64,000 nt of DNA. Origin: Karalla daura. Taxonomy: Eukaryota > Chordata > Actinopteri > Chaetodontiformes > Leiognathidae. Position numbers and translations under genes: made by a program. The DNA lies in assembly GCA_029224185.1 (NCBI GenBank), contig CM055196.1, forward strand, positions 3,375,001 to 3,439,000. The letters run 5' to 3'. Position 1 is the first letter of the stretch, and each line of letters starts with the position of its first letter. This document shows positions 31,201-41,500 of the stretch, piece by piece. The notes beneath the pieces are model-generated. The model saw nothing but the letters and a program-made list of their open reading frames with translations. It was not told the DNA's origin and made no database searches.

Positions 31201-33818
31201 TGTGACCGGAGTTAAAAAAAAAAACAAAAAAGTCCAACACGGTAGCTTCACCTCTGGTTAGAGAGCAGCCCAGTGACAGTTCCCTCACGCTGGCCCCTCA
31301 CATGGGCATCCGAAGGACAACTGGTCGAGGCGGCCGTGATTTCTCCCAGCCTGGCAGAAAGCAGCAGTGTCGACCCTCTGTCCCGCAGTGATGGGCCACG
31401 TGATCAGCACGGGGCTGGAGCTGGTGGGGACCGGGACCTCTCCCCGTCTGGACGAGCGCCTGAGCAGCGCCGTCAGGAGGACGGTGCAGCTGGCCAGCAG
31501 CCAGGACATCACGGCCCGAGAGAGACTCCACGTCCAGGCCATGGAGCTCTTCGCACGCGGGTAAGGAGCCCCGGCGGAAGGAAGGAACAGGTGCGCGACC
31601 ATTTGCAAGTTCCGTACTTAGAACCGAGTAGTGAACGTTCAACTTCTCCAAGGTAGGTGAGTTACACCATGCTTTGATCGCTGCATGAAGTTGCAGAAAC
31701 GACTCTTTCTCCACTGACGACGGGATGCCTCCAACTCTGCCCTCTGGTGGTGGGAGGTGGCACATTCCCATTTGTGTGAGCTGTGTTCCCCACTGCAGGG
31801 GACATTATTTGCCCAGAAATATCATGTATGCTACGCTAACAGACAGACATGCTGTTGTAGACCCTTTGTTTTTGAGGCTCTGGTTTCATTTGGTTTAGTT
31901 ATGGCCACGTGTTGCACTGCGCCGAACACACATAAATTAGTATTTCCTTTTACTGAATGTGCACAATAAATGTGCTTTTGGTCACCTCACCATGAGTTCC
32001 TTTTTCAGAATGCAAAACCTTCAAACATTACCCAAACCCTTCCTTATGAACGTTTGAAAAGATGCTAAACAAATTTCCATCTTTGTAAACAGTTTACTGA
32101 AAAACATTAAACATTAAAGTAAGTACGCACAGTCTGCGTCTTTGGTTTGGAAAGATCCAAAGGCTCTCGCTCTCTTTTTTTTTTGCCTTTTCTTGATGAA
32201 AAGGTAGAATCTAAGAGTTCCCAAGACCCCCCCCCCGGCCCCCCTTTACCCAAAACTACTCAAGCTGTTTACTGTGTGCCGTTTGCCGTGCAACATGAGA
32301 GAAGGAAAGTCTGACGTGTGATGTCGGATTCAAAGACAAAGGAAGAGCATCACACAGCAAGCAGCGTCAGACCAGAGAGGGCCGCTCTTCCCGGAGGGAG
32401 GGGACGCGATCAACGCCAGCCCGACGCGTCGGCCTCCTACTGGGCACTCTCCGGCCGTCGGTGGTGGAGCCGGCGTTTCGGATCCTCTCTGGGGTACCGG
32501 TACCCGAAGCTCGGGAGCCGGGCCGGGGCTGGACTGTCCTTGCCGACAGTCCTCTGGGCAGCACAGGAAACGAGCTGCCTGTCATCTTCAGATGGGTAGA
32601 CGAGACGGCGTGAATGCCTTCAGCTGATCAGACGCTCTCTCCGTTCACGCGTTCCTCTCCCTCTCTACCCGTGTGACGCGGCCGCGCGCAGCCCGCTCCA
32701 CGCTGTGCCTGGGACTCGTACATATTTCAGTCGCAGTCGAGCGAGTAATGCTTGCGTTTCATCCGCCGTCTTTTTCTTTTCCATTCCCCGCAGAGTGGTG
32801 GAAGAGTTGGATTCACTGTGATATGGAGATGTTTTGTTGCTCAATATTGTCTTTGAGGGTACTACTGTTTTTCAAAGGCCTTGAATCCTCTCTCTCTCTT
32901 GAACACAAAGCTTGACTGATGTCTGCTGGTCCCTCATGGTTCGCTCCCCCCTCTGTCTGTCTGTCTGTCTGCCCGCCCGTCTGTCTAACGGCGACTCACG
33001 CTTCCAACAGGAACTACCCCAAGGCCTGTGATGTATGGGAAGACATCCTGGTGGACCACCCCACCGACATGCTGGCTCTCAAGTTTGCTCACGACGGCTA
33101 CTTCTACATGGGGGCCCAGACGGCCATGAGGGACTCAGTGGCCAGGGTGCTGCCCCACTGGAAGCCTCACATGCCCCTGGCCAGGTACCCAAATGCATGT
33201 CGTTTAGCACGTTATGCAATTTTTGTTATTAATGGAGTTTGATCATTTAATTAGGACTTAGGTCACATTTTGCTTGGATAAAAGTCTTCTTGCATACACA
33301 AATAGAAATTTGCCATAGCCCATAGCACCAGTATGCTATGGTAACATTAGAACATCAAAATATAGTGAGTTTGGAGCTCTGCATCCATACGGTTTGGCAG
33401 TGACTTGGACTGCTATCGATAAAGTTCAAATGTGACCTTTCCGTCCACATTAGTGATTAAACTCGACGAATGGATGCTTCATTTTAGTAAACGATGAAAA
33501 TTTGGTACAATAAGCATAATCGACTGTCCTCAAAATCCAAACTACAGCGGATCTTCTTAGAACAGCAGCGACGTAGCAAAACAAAAGACGATGACCTCGC
33601 ACAGTGAAGCATCGGCTGAACCAGCAGCTCTGAAATCCAGCTCTGACATTCAATATTTCACGGGTCTCCATTTTTAAAGCCGTGCGTTCATGCCCTGGAA
33701 TCAAACCCCCGTCTCTGTTGTCTCCACCTGGAAAATCAGGAATCGCTCGCCACGAATGTGTAAAGCCGGGTACTCGAGTGCCGGCTTGTGCTCGGCTCAG
33801 TAATGAGAACCCTTGCTC

Positions 33819-33869
<51 letters not shown>

Positions 33870-33964
33870 TTCTGCCACCAGGTATCTGAATGGGATGTAC
33901 TCCTTTGGCCTCCTGGAGACCCGCTCCTATGACAAGGCAGAGAGAGTAGCCATGGAGGTGAGAC

Positions 33965-34017
<53 letters not shown>

Positions 34018-36919
34018 CATGGGCGATTGTGCCGGTCGGGCACAGCCAGTCATTTCCTGTGGAAGGCCAGCAGCGAGCGGCCGTCCGAGCCCGCAGTGAG
34101 GATGCATAATGCATAGGTGTGCTGCAGCGTGACGCTGGCATGGGAGAGCACATTCGGGATCATTAGAGCCGGAGTGGAAGCTGACGAGCTCAGCTTGGTC
34201 ATTGGTTTCCGGGTGTCATATTTGCCTTAGCTTCTGCCTCAGATTGTGATAACCCCCCTCCCTCCCTCCCTCCCCTCCCCCTCCCCCTCCCCCTCACCTC
34301 CCCGTGCAGGGCCTGGCTCTGACTCCGGACGACGCCTGGTCCGTTCACGCCGTGGCCCACGTCTACGAGATGACGGCCCAGGTGGACAAGGGCTTAAAAT
34401 TCATGGAGGAGCGAGAGAAGGACTGGCAGGTGCGGCCCTGGCTATTGTTTTAACAGTGTGTGTTTTGTTGTTGTTCATCACAACCCTGGCAGCGCTGAAA
34501 AGCCCCCTCCCCACCCCCCTACCCTCCGGGCAAACAGTTGAAACATACACGGTTTGATTCCAGGTCTCTGACGCGCTGGCCAGCCATAACTACTGGCACT
34601 GGGCTCTATACCTCATCGAGAAGGTAAGGATCCGAAATGAGTCCTCCGCAGTCAAGCGCATAATTGGCGATGGGAGAGTTTTGTGGAACTTGTATTCATG
34701 ACAGCCTCCCCCGGGTAATTTGGAGTTTGGGGCTGATTGTGCCGCGAGATTAATTTGCGCTTCGCGTCTACGCCGCACGATCCATCAACCTCACTTATGT
34801 CTCGAGTCCGAGGCAATTCTCACATTCATCTTTTTCCGGCCTCTTTCCTCGTCCACAGGGGGAGTACGAAGCCGCTCTGCAGATATACGACTCTCAGGTC
34901 GGTGTGCTAAGAACTCGCATCCACACACACACACACACGCGCACATACACGCTGCTTTCCAAGAGCCCTACGCATGTGGCAATACACAGGGGAGGCAGAT
35001 AAAACACAGCGCTGTGTTGTGTGCTACGAGCCGGGCTGGTGAGTGTGTGCAAATGGGAGTCAAATCCACGCCGAGACGCGTTTCACCGCCGACCGCCGAA
35101 AGCTGATGATTTTTTCATTCAGGCTAAAAATAGAGGAGAGAGAGGAGGAGGAGGAGCCCTTCCACGCGCTCCCATCCTCAACACTTACCGGTGCACAACA
35201 GGAGCCGTCCAGAGACCCTGACACGTCGTCTCCTTAAGAAATGATTGCACGTAAATCGGCCTTCTTGTCTTTTTTTTCTTTTCTTTTCCAAAGGTGTTCA
35301 GACGCTGCAAAGCCTCGGGGTCCATGCTGGACACCGTGGACGCCTGCTCCATGCTCTGGAGGCTGGAGATGGAGGGTGAGACGTGATCAGTGTGTCCTAG
35401 TTCTCCCTCCCTGTGTCTGGAAATGGTAGCAGCTCTGATAGACGTGGAGCGGAGTACTCATCATAGCCAGGGCGGTCATTGATTCAAGTCCCACGTCCGC
35501 GCGTGCTGCCTTGCGGAACGGCCGCGGCGACCTTTCGCCGTTGATCAGAGAGGGAAAATGAAATCCAAAAAAGCGCACGCCGTCAGAGTGTCAGGAGGCC
35601 GTCCGGTGTGTGTCCTCAGGCGTGGGCGCCAGGGAGCGGTGGCGGGAGCTGCTCCAGGTGACCGAGCCGCACAGCGACGACCACGTCACCCTCTTCAACG
35701 ACGCGCACTTCCTCATGGCCTCGCTGGGGGCCCGGGAGGCCGCCGTCTCCCGGCGTCTGCTGGAGGGACTCCGGGACCTGGCCAAGTGAGTGGCGCCGCC
35801 GCCGCCGCCTCGGCGCCGTTGCATAAGGGGCTGGCCGCGGGGGCCCTTACGTAAAAGCCCGGGCGGAGGGCGTGGGCGGCTTGCAGCCTCGGGGTCCTCC
35901 CTCTCCAGGAGGTCTCCAGAGCCGCTGCTGCCGCCGCCTCTCCGGAGCTGGTGCGGTGTCTGACCGCGGACGGACTGCCATTTATAACCACTCGCTATCC
36001 TCTATCCTCTCGCTCTTACGCAACAGAGCTCACCAGAGGTTTCCCGGCGATGCACCTCCATGAGGCTTCAGCACAGGCTGTGCTGTGAGCTAACGGGCCA
36101 GTCCTGCGCTCGGGTTAACGAAGCCTCACTAGTGCCATCCCTTCTTCTTTTTTTTTCACACTTTTTACATTTGACATACATCCTCCTCAGGCGAGCGAAT
36201 CTCAGATATCAGAAATTAAGCGACCCCTGCTCGGCCCCCCTTGCGGCGGTCCGTCGGGCCCGGAGGCGTTTTTCTTATGCTTCCTCATTGTCTTTGGCCG
36301 CTGTGTCGTAAAGCCCCTCACGTGGTTCCCCCAGGGAGCCGGGGGAGAACCAGCAGCACCAGCTGGCGGCAGACGTGGGCGTGCCGCTGTGCCAGGCCAT
36401 GATGGAGTACGACCAGGGCAACTACGGCCGGGCCATGGAGCTGCTGTACCCGCTACGCTACCGCCTGGTCAACATAGGGGGCAGCGACGCGCAGGTGAGA
36501 AGGCCAGAGGCGTCCAAACCAAGGACCAATACCTGCTTACCTTACTTCAGTAGGAATTCTGCTTATCAATACATACATTCCTGCGGTAATTGTTTTTCAG
36601 CCTGCTTTTTACTTCTACTCCTCTACATTTTCACACAATTATCCATGCTCTCTGCTCCTTCCATTTACAAATGTTAGGAGCACAAGTAGAGGTAAAGCAC
36701 ATGCACGTGTCTGTGTGTACTCATAGCGGAAATGGATTGTAGAAATAACACGCAGTCTAACCTTGTTGTTGTTTTTTGATCAATCTATTATCAGTAAAGG
36801 CTGCTGGTAACACGCTACTGAGGTATGAAGTTTCACACCATTACAATACATATAGGAAACTAGTCATCATATCTATATATCTATACATATATATATATGT
36901 ATACATATGTTTGCATGTG

Positions 36920-36950
<31 letters not shown>

Positions 36951-36963
36951 ATATATATATAAC

Positions 36964-36999
<36 letters not shown>

Positions 37000-37083
37000 C
37001 ATATATAACATATACATACATACACACACACATATATATATATATATATACACATACATATATAACATATATACATACATACG

Positions 37084-37165
<82 letters not shown>

Positions 37166-37830
37166 GATGGCATTGTTTAAAAACCTGAAGTAGTTTAGAA
37201 ACTAGTGCACTTTTTACTTGAGTAAAAAGCTTCAGGTGATACTTCAGCTTCTGGGGACGTATTTCTAAACCCTCGTATCTATACTCCTGCTCCAGTGATA
37301 AATGTGCATACTTTTGACACGGCTGAAAAGGATTCGCCATTTGGAAAAAAGAAAAAAACACTGAAAAAAAAGGAGCTAGCGTACCCGGTCCTAATCGGCT
37401 CCGGTATGCAACGCACGCACGCCGGTGCGCGTCCTGCAGGCTCGGCTGTTGTTTTCGGCCCTATCGAGCAGCCACTTGTTGAGCGGAGCACAAATCCCCG
37501 CCGTGGGCGGAGGAGGCCGGAGGTGGACAGCGCCCCGCGTTACGAGCGGAGGGCTTTCAGCCGGCCAGCGTGCACGGAGCCGGAACGCCCGCATGAATGA
37601 TGACGAATGGGCGTGATGGACGTCGCCGGGCCTGGCGTCTCCTCCCGGCCTTCGCCCTGCCCCTCACTAATGGCTCGGGCCCCGCTGTCGCCCGCAGAGG
37701 GACCTCTTCAATCAGCTGCTCATCCACGCCGCCCTGAAGTCGGAGGATAAACACCACCAGAAGCTGGGGAGGTAAGGCGCGCCTGGGAGCGCAGGCTTCT
37801 CCGCCCGGCCTCCTCACCGCGCACGCTTTC

Positions 37831-37861
<31 letters not shown>

Positions 37862-38111
37862 TTCTCCACGACGGCTCCTCCACTCAGAGGCTCCGTGTTT
37901 AGCTTGCCGTCTGGGACCCGCGCTGCCGTTACGTAACCCGGGCTCCCCGGCCTATACATGGTGTCGCGCTTCCATTATTGATCAGGCCCTCCCCCTCCCC
38001 TCCTCTCTCCTCTCCATCTGCAGGTGTCTGCTGGTGGAGCGGGACGCCGACAGGCCCGACTCCCCTCTGACCGGCCGTCTGATGAGCCGGGCCCTGGCCC
38101 TCCACGACTAG
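28069..38111 (+). CDS. ttc38: Tetratricopeptide repeat protein 38, complete, 14 exons
   Basis: TTC38 is a conserved TPR-repeat protein of unsettled biochemical function. Exons: 28069-28095, 28304-28381, 29752-29833, 31389-31560, 33011-33184, 33882-33957, 34310-34429, 34564-34623, 34859-34897, 35294-35375, 35620-35785, 36335-36494, 37698-37771, 38024-38111. They total 1398 bases (465 codons plus stop), close to the mammalian length of about 469. All phases agree and no frame break is present. Signature segments are MTSSFRDCQ at the start, KLYDAILTQ, TLGGIEGCMSAIHAADPNFG, HPTDMLALKFAHDGYF, YLNGMYSFGLLETRSYDKAE, ASHNYWHWALYLIEKGEYEA, DHVTLFNDAHFLMASLGARE, GVPLCQAMMEYDQGNYGRAM, and the end LMSRALALHD. 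The TPR-like helical pairs lie in the middle of the protein. The start is set by homology; its Kozak context is weak. Confidence 0.96.
28204..28293 (+). repeat. (GT)n(GTGC)n(GT)n microsatellite in ttc38 intron 1
   Basis: TGTG run, then about ten GTGC units, then TGTG, ending 10 bases before the exon 2 acceptor. Confidence 0.95.
28382..28812 (+). repeat. GGTA/GGGA tetranucleotide minisatellite in ttc38 intron 2
   Basis: An array of GGTAGGTA, GTAAGGTAGG and GGGAGGGA units with higher-order repeats of about 50-60 bases. It starts at the very first base of the intron after exon 2, so the donor gtagga is itself the first repeat unit. Confidence 0.93.
29834..31388 (+). other. ttc38 intron 3
   Basis: No exon or RNA gene found. 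Contains the possible dispersed-repeat fragment at 30010-30310. Confidence 0.6.
30010..30310. mobile_element. Possible dispersed-repeat fragment in ttc38 intron 3
   Basis: The phrase GATGGCCTTGAAAGTGGGAG, then GGGAGCCAGCGGAGATGCTC, resembles a phrase I associate with interspersed repeats in fish genomes. The element type cannot be named and no ends were found. Confidence 0.3.
31561..33010 (+). other. ttc38 intron 4
   Basis: Contains the candidate CTCF site at 31739 and otherwise nothing recognised. Confidence 0.6.
31739..31750 (-). promoter_or_regulatory. Candidate CTCF motif, reverse orientation, ttc38 intron 4
   Basis: The plus strand reads GCCCTCTGGTGG; the complement CCACCAGAGGGC, followed by AGA, is a perfect CTCF core with favourable flank. 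Confidence 0.5.
33822..33868 (+). repeat. (GT)n microsatellite next to ttc38 exon 6 acceptor
   Basis: About 23 GT units ending 13 bases before the exon at 33882; it replaces part of the usual polypyrimidine tract. Confidence 0.95.
33966..34014 (+). repeat. (CT)n microsatellite just after ttc38 exon 6
   Basis: About 24 CT units starting eight bases after the donor of exon 33882-33957. Confidence 0.95.
36880..37165 (+). repeat. Compound (TA)n/(TACA)n/(GT)n microsatellite in ttc38 intron 12
   Basis: Alternating TATA, ACATACAT and GTGT blocks, ending in a (GT)n run of about 65 bases (37099-37163). Purine-pyrimidine alternation throughout. Confidence 0.95.
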
Positions 38112-38193
38112 CCGTCCGCGCCCGTCCCGGTGACCCACCTTTGCATAATGTGCGCTCGCGTCCCGTGAAACCGTCCTTCCTTCGCCAATTAAA
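38112..38193 (+). terminator. ttc38: ttc38 short 3' UTR with ATTAAA poly(A) signal
   Basis: An ATTAAA hexamer occurs at 38188-38193, about 77 bases after the stop, followed by an A-rich stretch. Cleavage is expected near 38205-38220. No AATAAA lies nearer on this strand, so this variant signal is the likely mRNA end. Confidence 0.55.
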
Positions 38194-38231
38194 AAAAAGA
38201 AACTGGACGCATTTTTTGGGACCGTCTGAAT

Positions 38232-38512
38232 TTTATTAGCAAACGTCTCGGTAAAAACGGCTTCTCGGAAAGAAAGGTCAAGCATGTCAACGACACACAA
38301 GAGACAAAAGCAATGGGAATACACTTGTTTGGGAAACGCAGTCAGGCGGCGTGCCACCCTCATCGACGACGTGCTACGAATGAGAATGGCGTGTCGCCGC
38401 GGTACAGTAGGAGTAAAAAAGATGTCCTTACACGTGTGGCGGGTGCCGAGTCCAGCCCTGTGCATTCTTCTCCTCTTCCTCTCCCTCCTCTCCCTCCCTC
38501 CCCTCCGTGTTC
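38232..38512 (-). terminator. tspan33: tspan33 3' UTR with AATAAA poly(A) signal
   Basis: On the minus strand AATAAA occupies 38237-38232, giving a 3' UTR of roughly 275-300 bases after the TGA at 38515-38513. Expected cleavage at about 38205-38222 falls at the ttc38 mRNA end, so the two transcripts meet or slightly overlap tail to tail. Confidence 0.65.
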
Positions 38513-41500
38513 TCACAACACTGAGGTAATCTCGTCTTGGATCTGAGAGATCAGCATTTGGGACAGCACAATGCCCGCAATCTGGAGGAGGGAAGCGGCT
38601 GTTTAAGACTTTGTTTGCCACTGCGCAGCCTGCGCCCGACGTCTCCAGGCCCCCCCGAAGGCTGACGTAACATTTACATTTTAGATTAGACAGGAAAGAT
38701 TGTCATCTTGCGCAACACTCCCCACCACCCCCCAGCACCGAGAACGCGTCCGTTCGGCCTGTGAAATGCGGCGTTTGACGGACCTTTTACTAAAGAACTC
38801 CTTTCGATTAGAGCTTTTAGGCAGACAAATCCGATAATGGTTACCGTGCGCAGTGAGAAGAGAATCTCATCAGTCTGGTTCCCTGCACATCAAAGCGGCT
38901 GGAATACCAACGCAATTGTGTCGACGGGACTCGTGGGTAATTCGCGCGCTCCCTCCTTGGCGCCATCTTTGGGGAGCCAATCAAGGCGGATAGGAGATCG
39001 GGGCGAGGGATCCAGCCTCGGAGCTGCGCGGGCAGGCACCTGAATCATTTTGATAACTAAGTGAACTAATTACTGAGAGGCAGCCTTTGATAAGCGCTAA
39101 GTCGACAGCGACTCCGGTTATTAAGGCGTAGTGGCCGCCCCGGGATTGGAGTTGTGCGTAAGCGGGGCATCTGGGGTATTCCTCCTCTTTTTTTTTTTTC
39201 TTTTTTTTTTCATCTCTGATAGGGGCTGGCATAATCCGACATTATCGCGCCGAGACCTCCGTCTCGGTTGCACGTTAACCCGCACTTTCGGATCAGGACG
39301 GCGTAATAAAAGGATAATGCGCTGTTAAAGTTTCATTGTCCCGTTGTGCGTAGTTATTGCCGTCTAGGTGTAGCCCTCCCATTTTAAATCAGATCCGCCC
39401 CGCTGGCTGCGCATTAACCTTACACCCCATTGCTTTGGCTTTTAAGTACAATTTTTATTACTTCTCCTCTTCCTCTTGATGACTTCCTGAGACCGCGCCT
39501 GTGAAGTCCTCCCGAGCGGTTTTGATCGAGAGGAGAGGTGCAGGTGTCCCGGCTGATGAAGGGCTCGCCCGGAGTGTCTGCATGGATCATCAATATGTCG
39601 ATGGCCGCACTCTCAATCTGCTCCGCCCCCCGCCCCCACGCGGTTCCCCCCCAGTTGACTTATGGCGCGTGCTTATTTAAGAGACGAAGACTTATTTCAC
39701 CCCGGGGCGCTCTGAGGTTACCCGTGGAAACGAGCTGCTGCCAATTAGTGTGCAGCGAATGTGTGTGCGCGTGTGTGTGTGTGGAGGCCAGGGGTTACCT
39801 GTGGCAAGGCCAGACCCAGGGCCAGAGCCCCCACCAGCAGCAGATGGGACTCGATCCACATCACTGCTCTGTCGGCACAGCCCACTGGGTAGATGGATTT
39901 ATTGGCCTCCTGGTAGTTTTGGGTTTGAACCCCGAAACCGCACATGGTGTTGATCACCGTCTGCACAGACAACACACGGAACACACAGGAAGATCATCTA
40001 GAAAACAGTCAGAGGACGCCTTCCAGAGCCCGCCCTGGGCGACGGAGTCAACTTGGTTCGACCTTCGAGGAGAGGGAAGGTCGGCACCGTCCCCCCCGTC
40101 CACGCCACGGAGCCCTGAGGCGGCAACCTGAACCGTGCAGTTGCCGGCCGCGGACAGCAGGTCGCACTGCAGCATCAGTCCATCAGCGATTTAATGAACT
40201 GATCCCTCGGCCGTGCAGTGAGGGGGAAGAAAAGCCGCCTGTGATCTGTTCAGCCGCGTCGCGTGATGCAAAAATCGATAGGGGCGCGATGGGGCCTCGC
40301 GCCCTCTTCTAATTCCCTGCCCGCAGGTAATGGTGCGGGAGCTGTGATTCTGCCGTCTGGCGTCTGCTCAAAGGTCAGACAAGCCGTCCCCGCGTGTCTG
40401 CGCCGGAGCACGAATGTGCACGTCCACGCCTGTATGAGCGGCATTTGCATATACATGGCTCACGTGTGCACATTCAATCTGCATTTGCCGATTGATTCTT
40501 CGCAAACAAAAACGCTTGCAGCACCCTCGTGAAAACGGGCTTGACGGCTGGAAGGGCGCCGGGGTCGCCGTTGTTACCGTTCAAACGTATTCCGCTTGAT
40601 TGACTTCCTTTGGCTACACATGAGCCCGCGCCTCCTTTGGATGGAAAGCACGTCCCGCAGTTTGCGCCCGCACACGCCGAGGTGTTAACGTTCGCCTGCG
40701 GGGCCCCGGGGAAAGAAACCTGCCTCGGCGACTGCACGTATTGTGCGTCTTTTGTCGGGGCGCCACCTCGTTGTCCGGAGACCATTAACAGCGTGTCGTA
40801 TTGATCGGCTCGGCGGTTAAACGGCAGCTAACGACGTGGACGGTCTCCGTTTTGCGACGACGCCAGAGCCGGTCCCGCCGCCTTCGCTTGACACTGAGCC
40901 CGTGGCTCCGAGCGGCTTCATACAGATAACAAGCACGCACCTCTCCAGGAACGGGAGTGCAGCAGGAGTACGGCACGGCGCAGCGCTCAGAGCTGGGGTT
41001 CTCGTGAGTGCAATTAAAATACAGGTTCCAAGACCAGTCTGTGTAGTTGTTCCACCCACAGCACTGGAACTGAGCAAAAGGAGAGAGAGAGAGAGAGGGG
41101 TGATGGGGGTGGGGGAGGGTGGGTAGACAGGTACATATTTAGAAACACAGTCTTGCTCTTACATCCTGTACATCCTGCCAGTCTGGGCTTTTCCTGTGGG
41201 AAAACCCCGGACTCACAAGTGTGCCAGTGTGTGCAGATGGGAGAGGAGTATCACGCGAGGACGGCCGCTGTGCTCAGGAACTGTATGGAACATGTAGGCT
41301 GTCATGTGGAAAATCCTCAGAAGGGCCAAAAAAAAAAGAAAGGCAAAAAAAAAATCCCTAACAAGACTGTGAGACTGTGGTCTGCGGTGGCGCTTTCGCG
41401 CGCTTCATATTCAATGAGCCGCCGGCCGAGATCGATTCGCGGGCCTGTGTGATTGTGGATAGATACAGACACTGCGCGGCCGCTGTAGCTGCTGAGTGGA

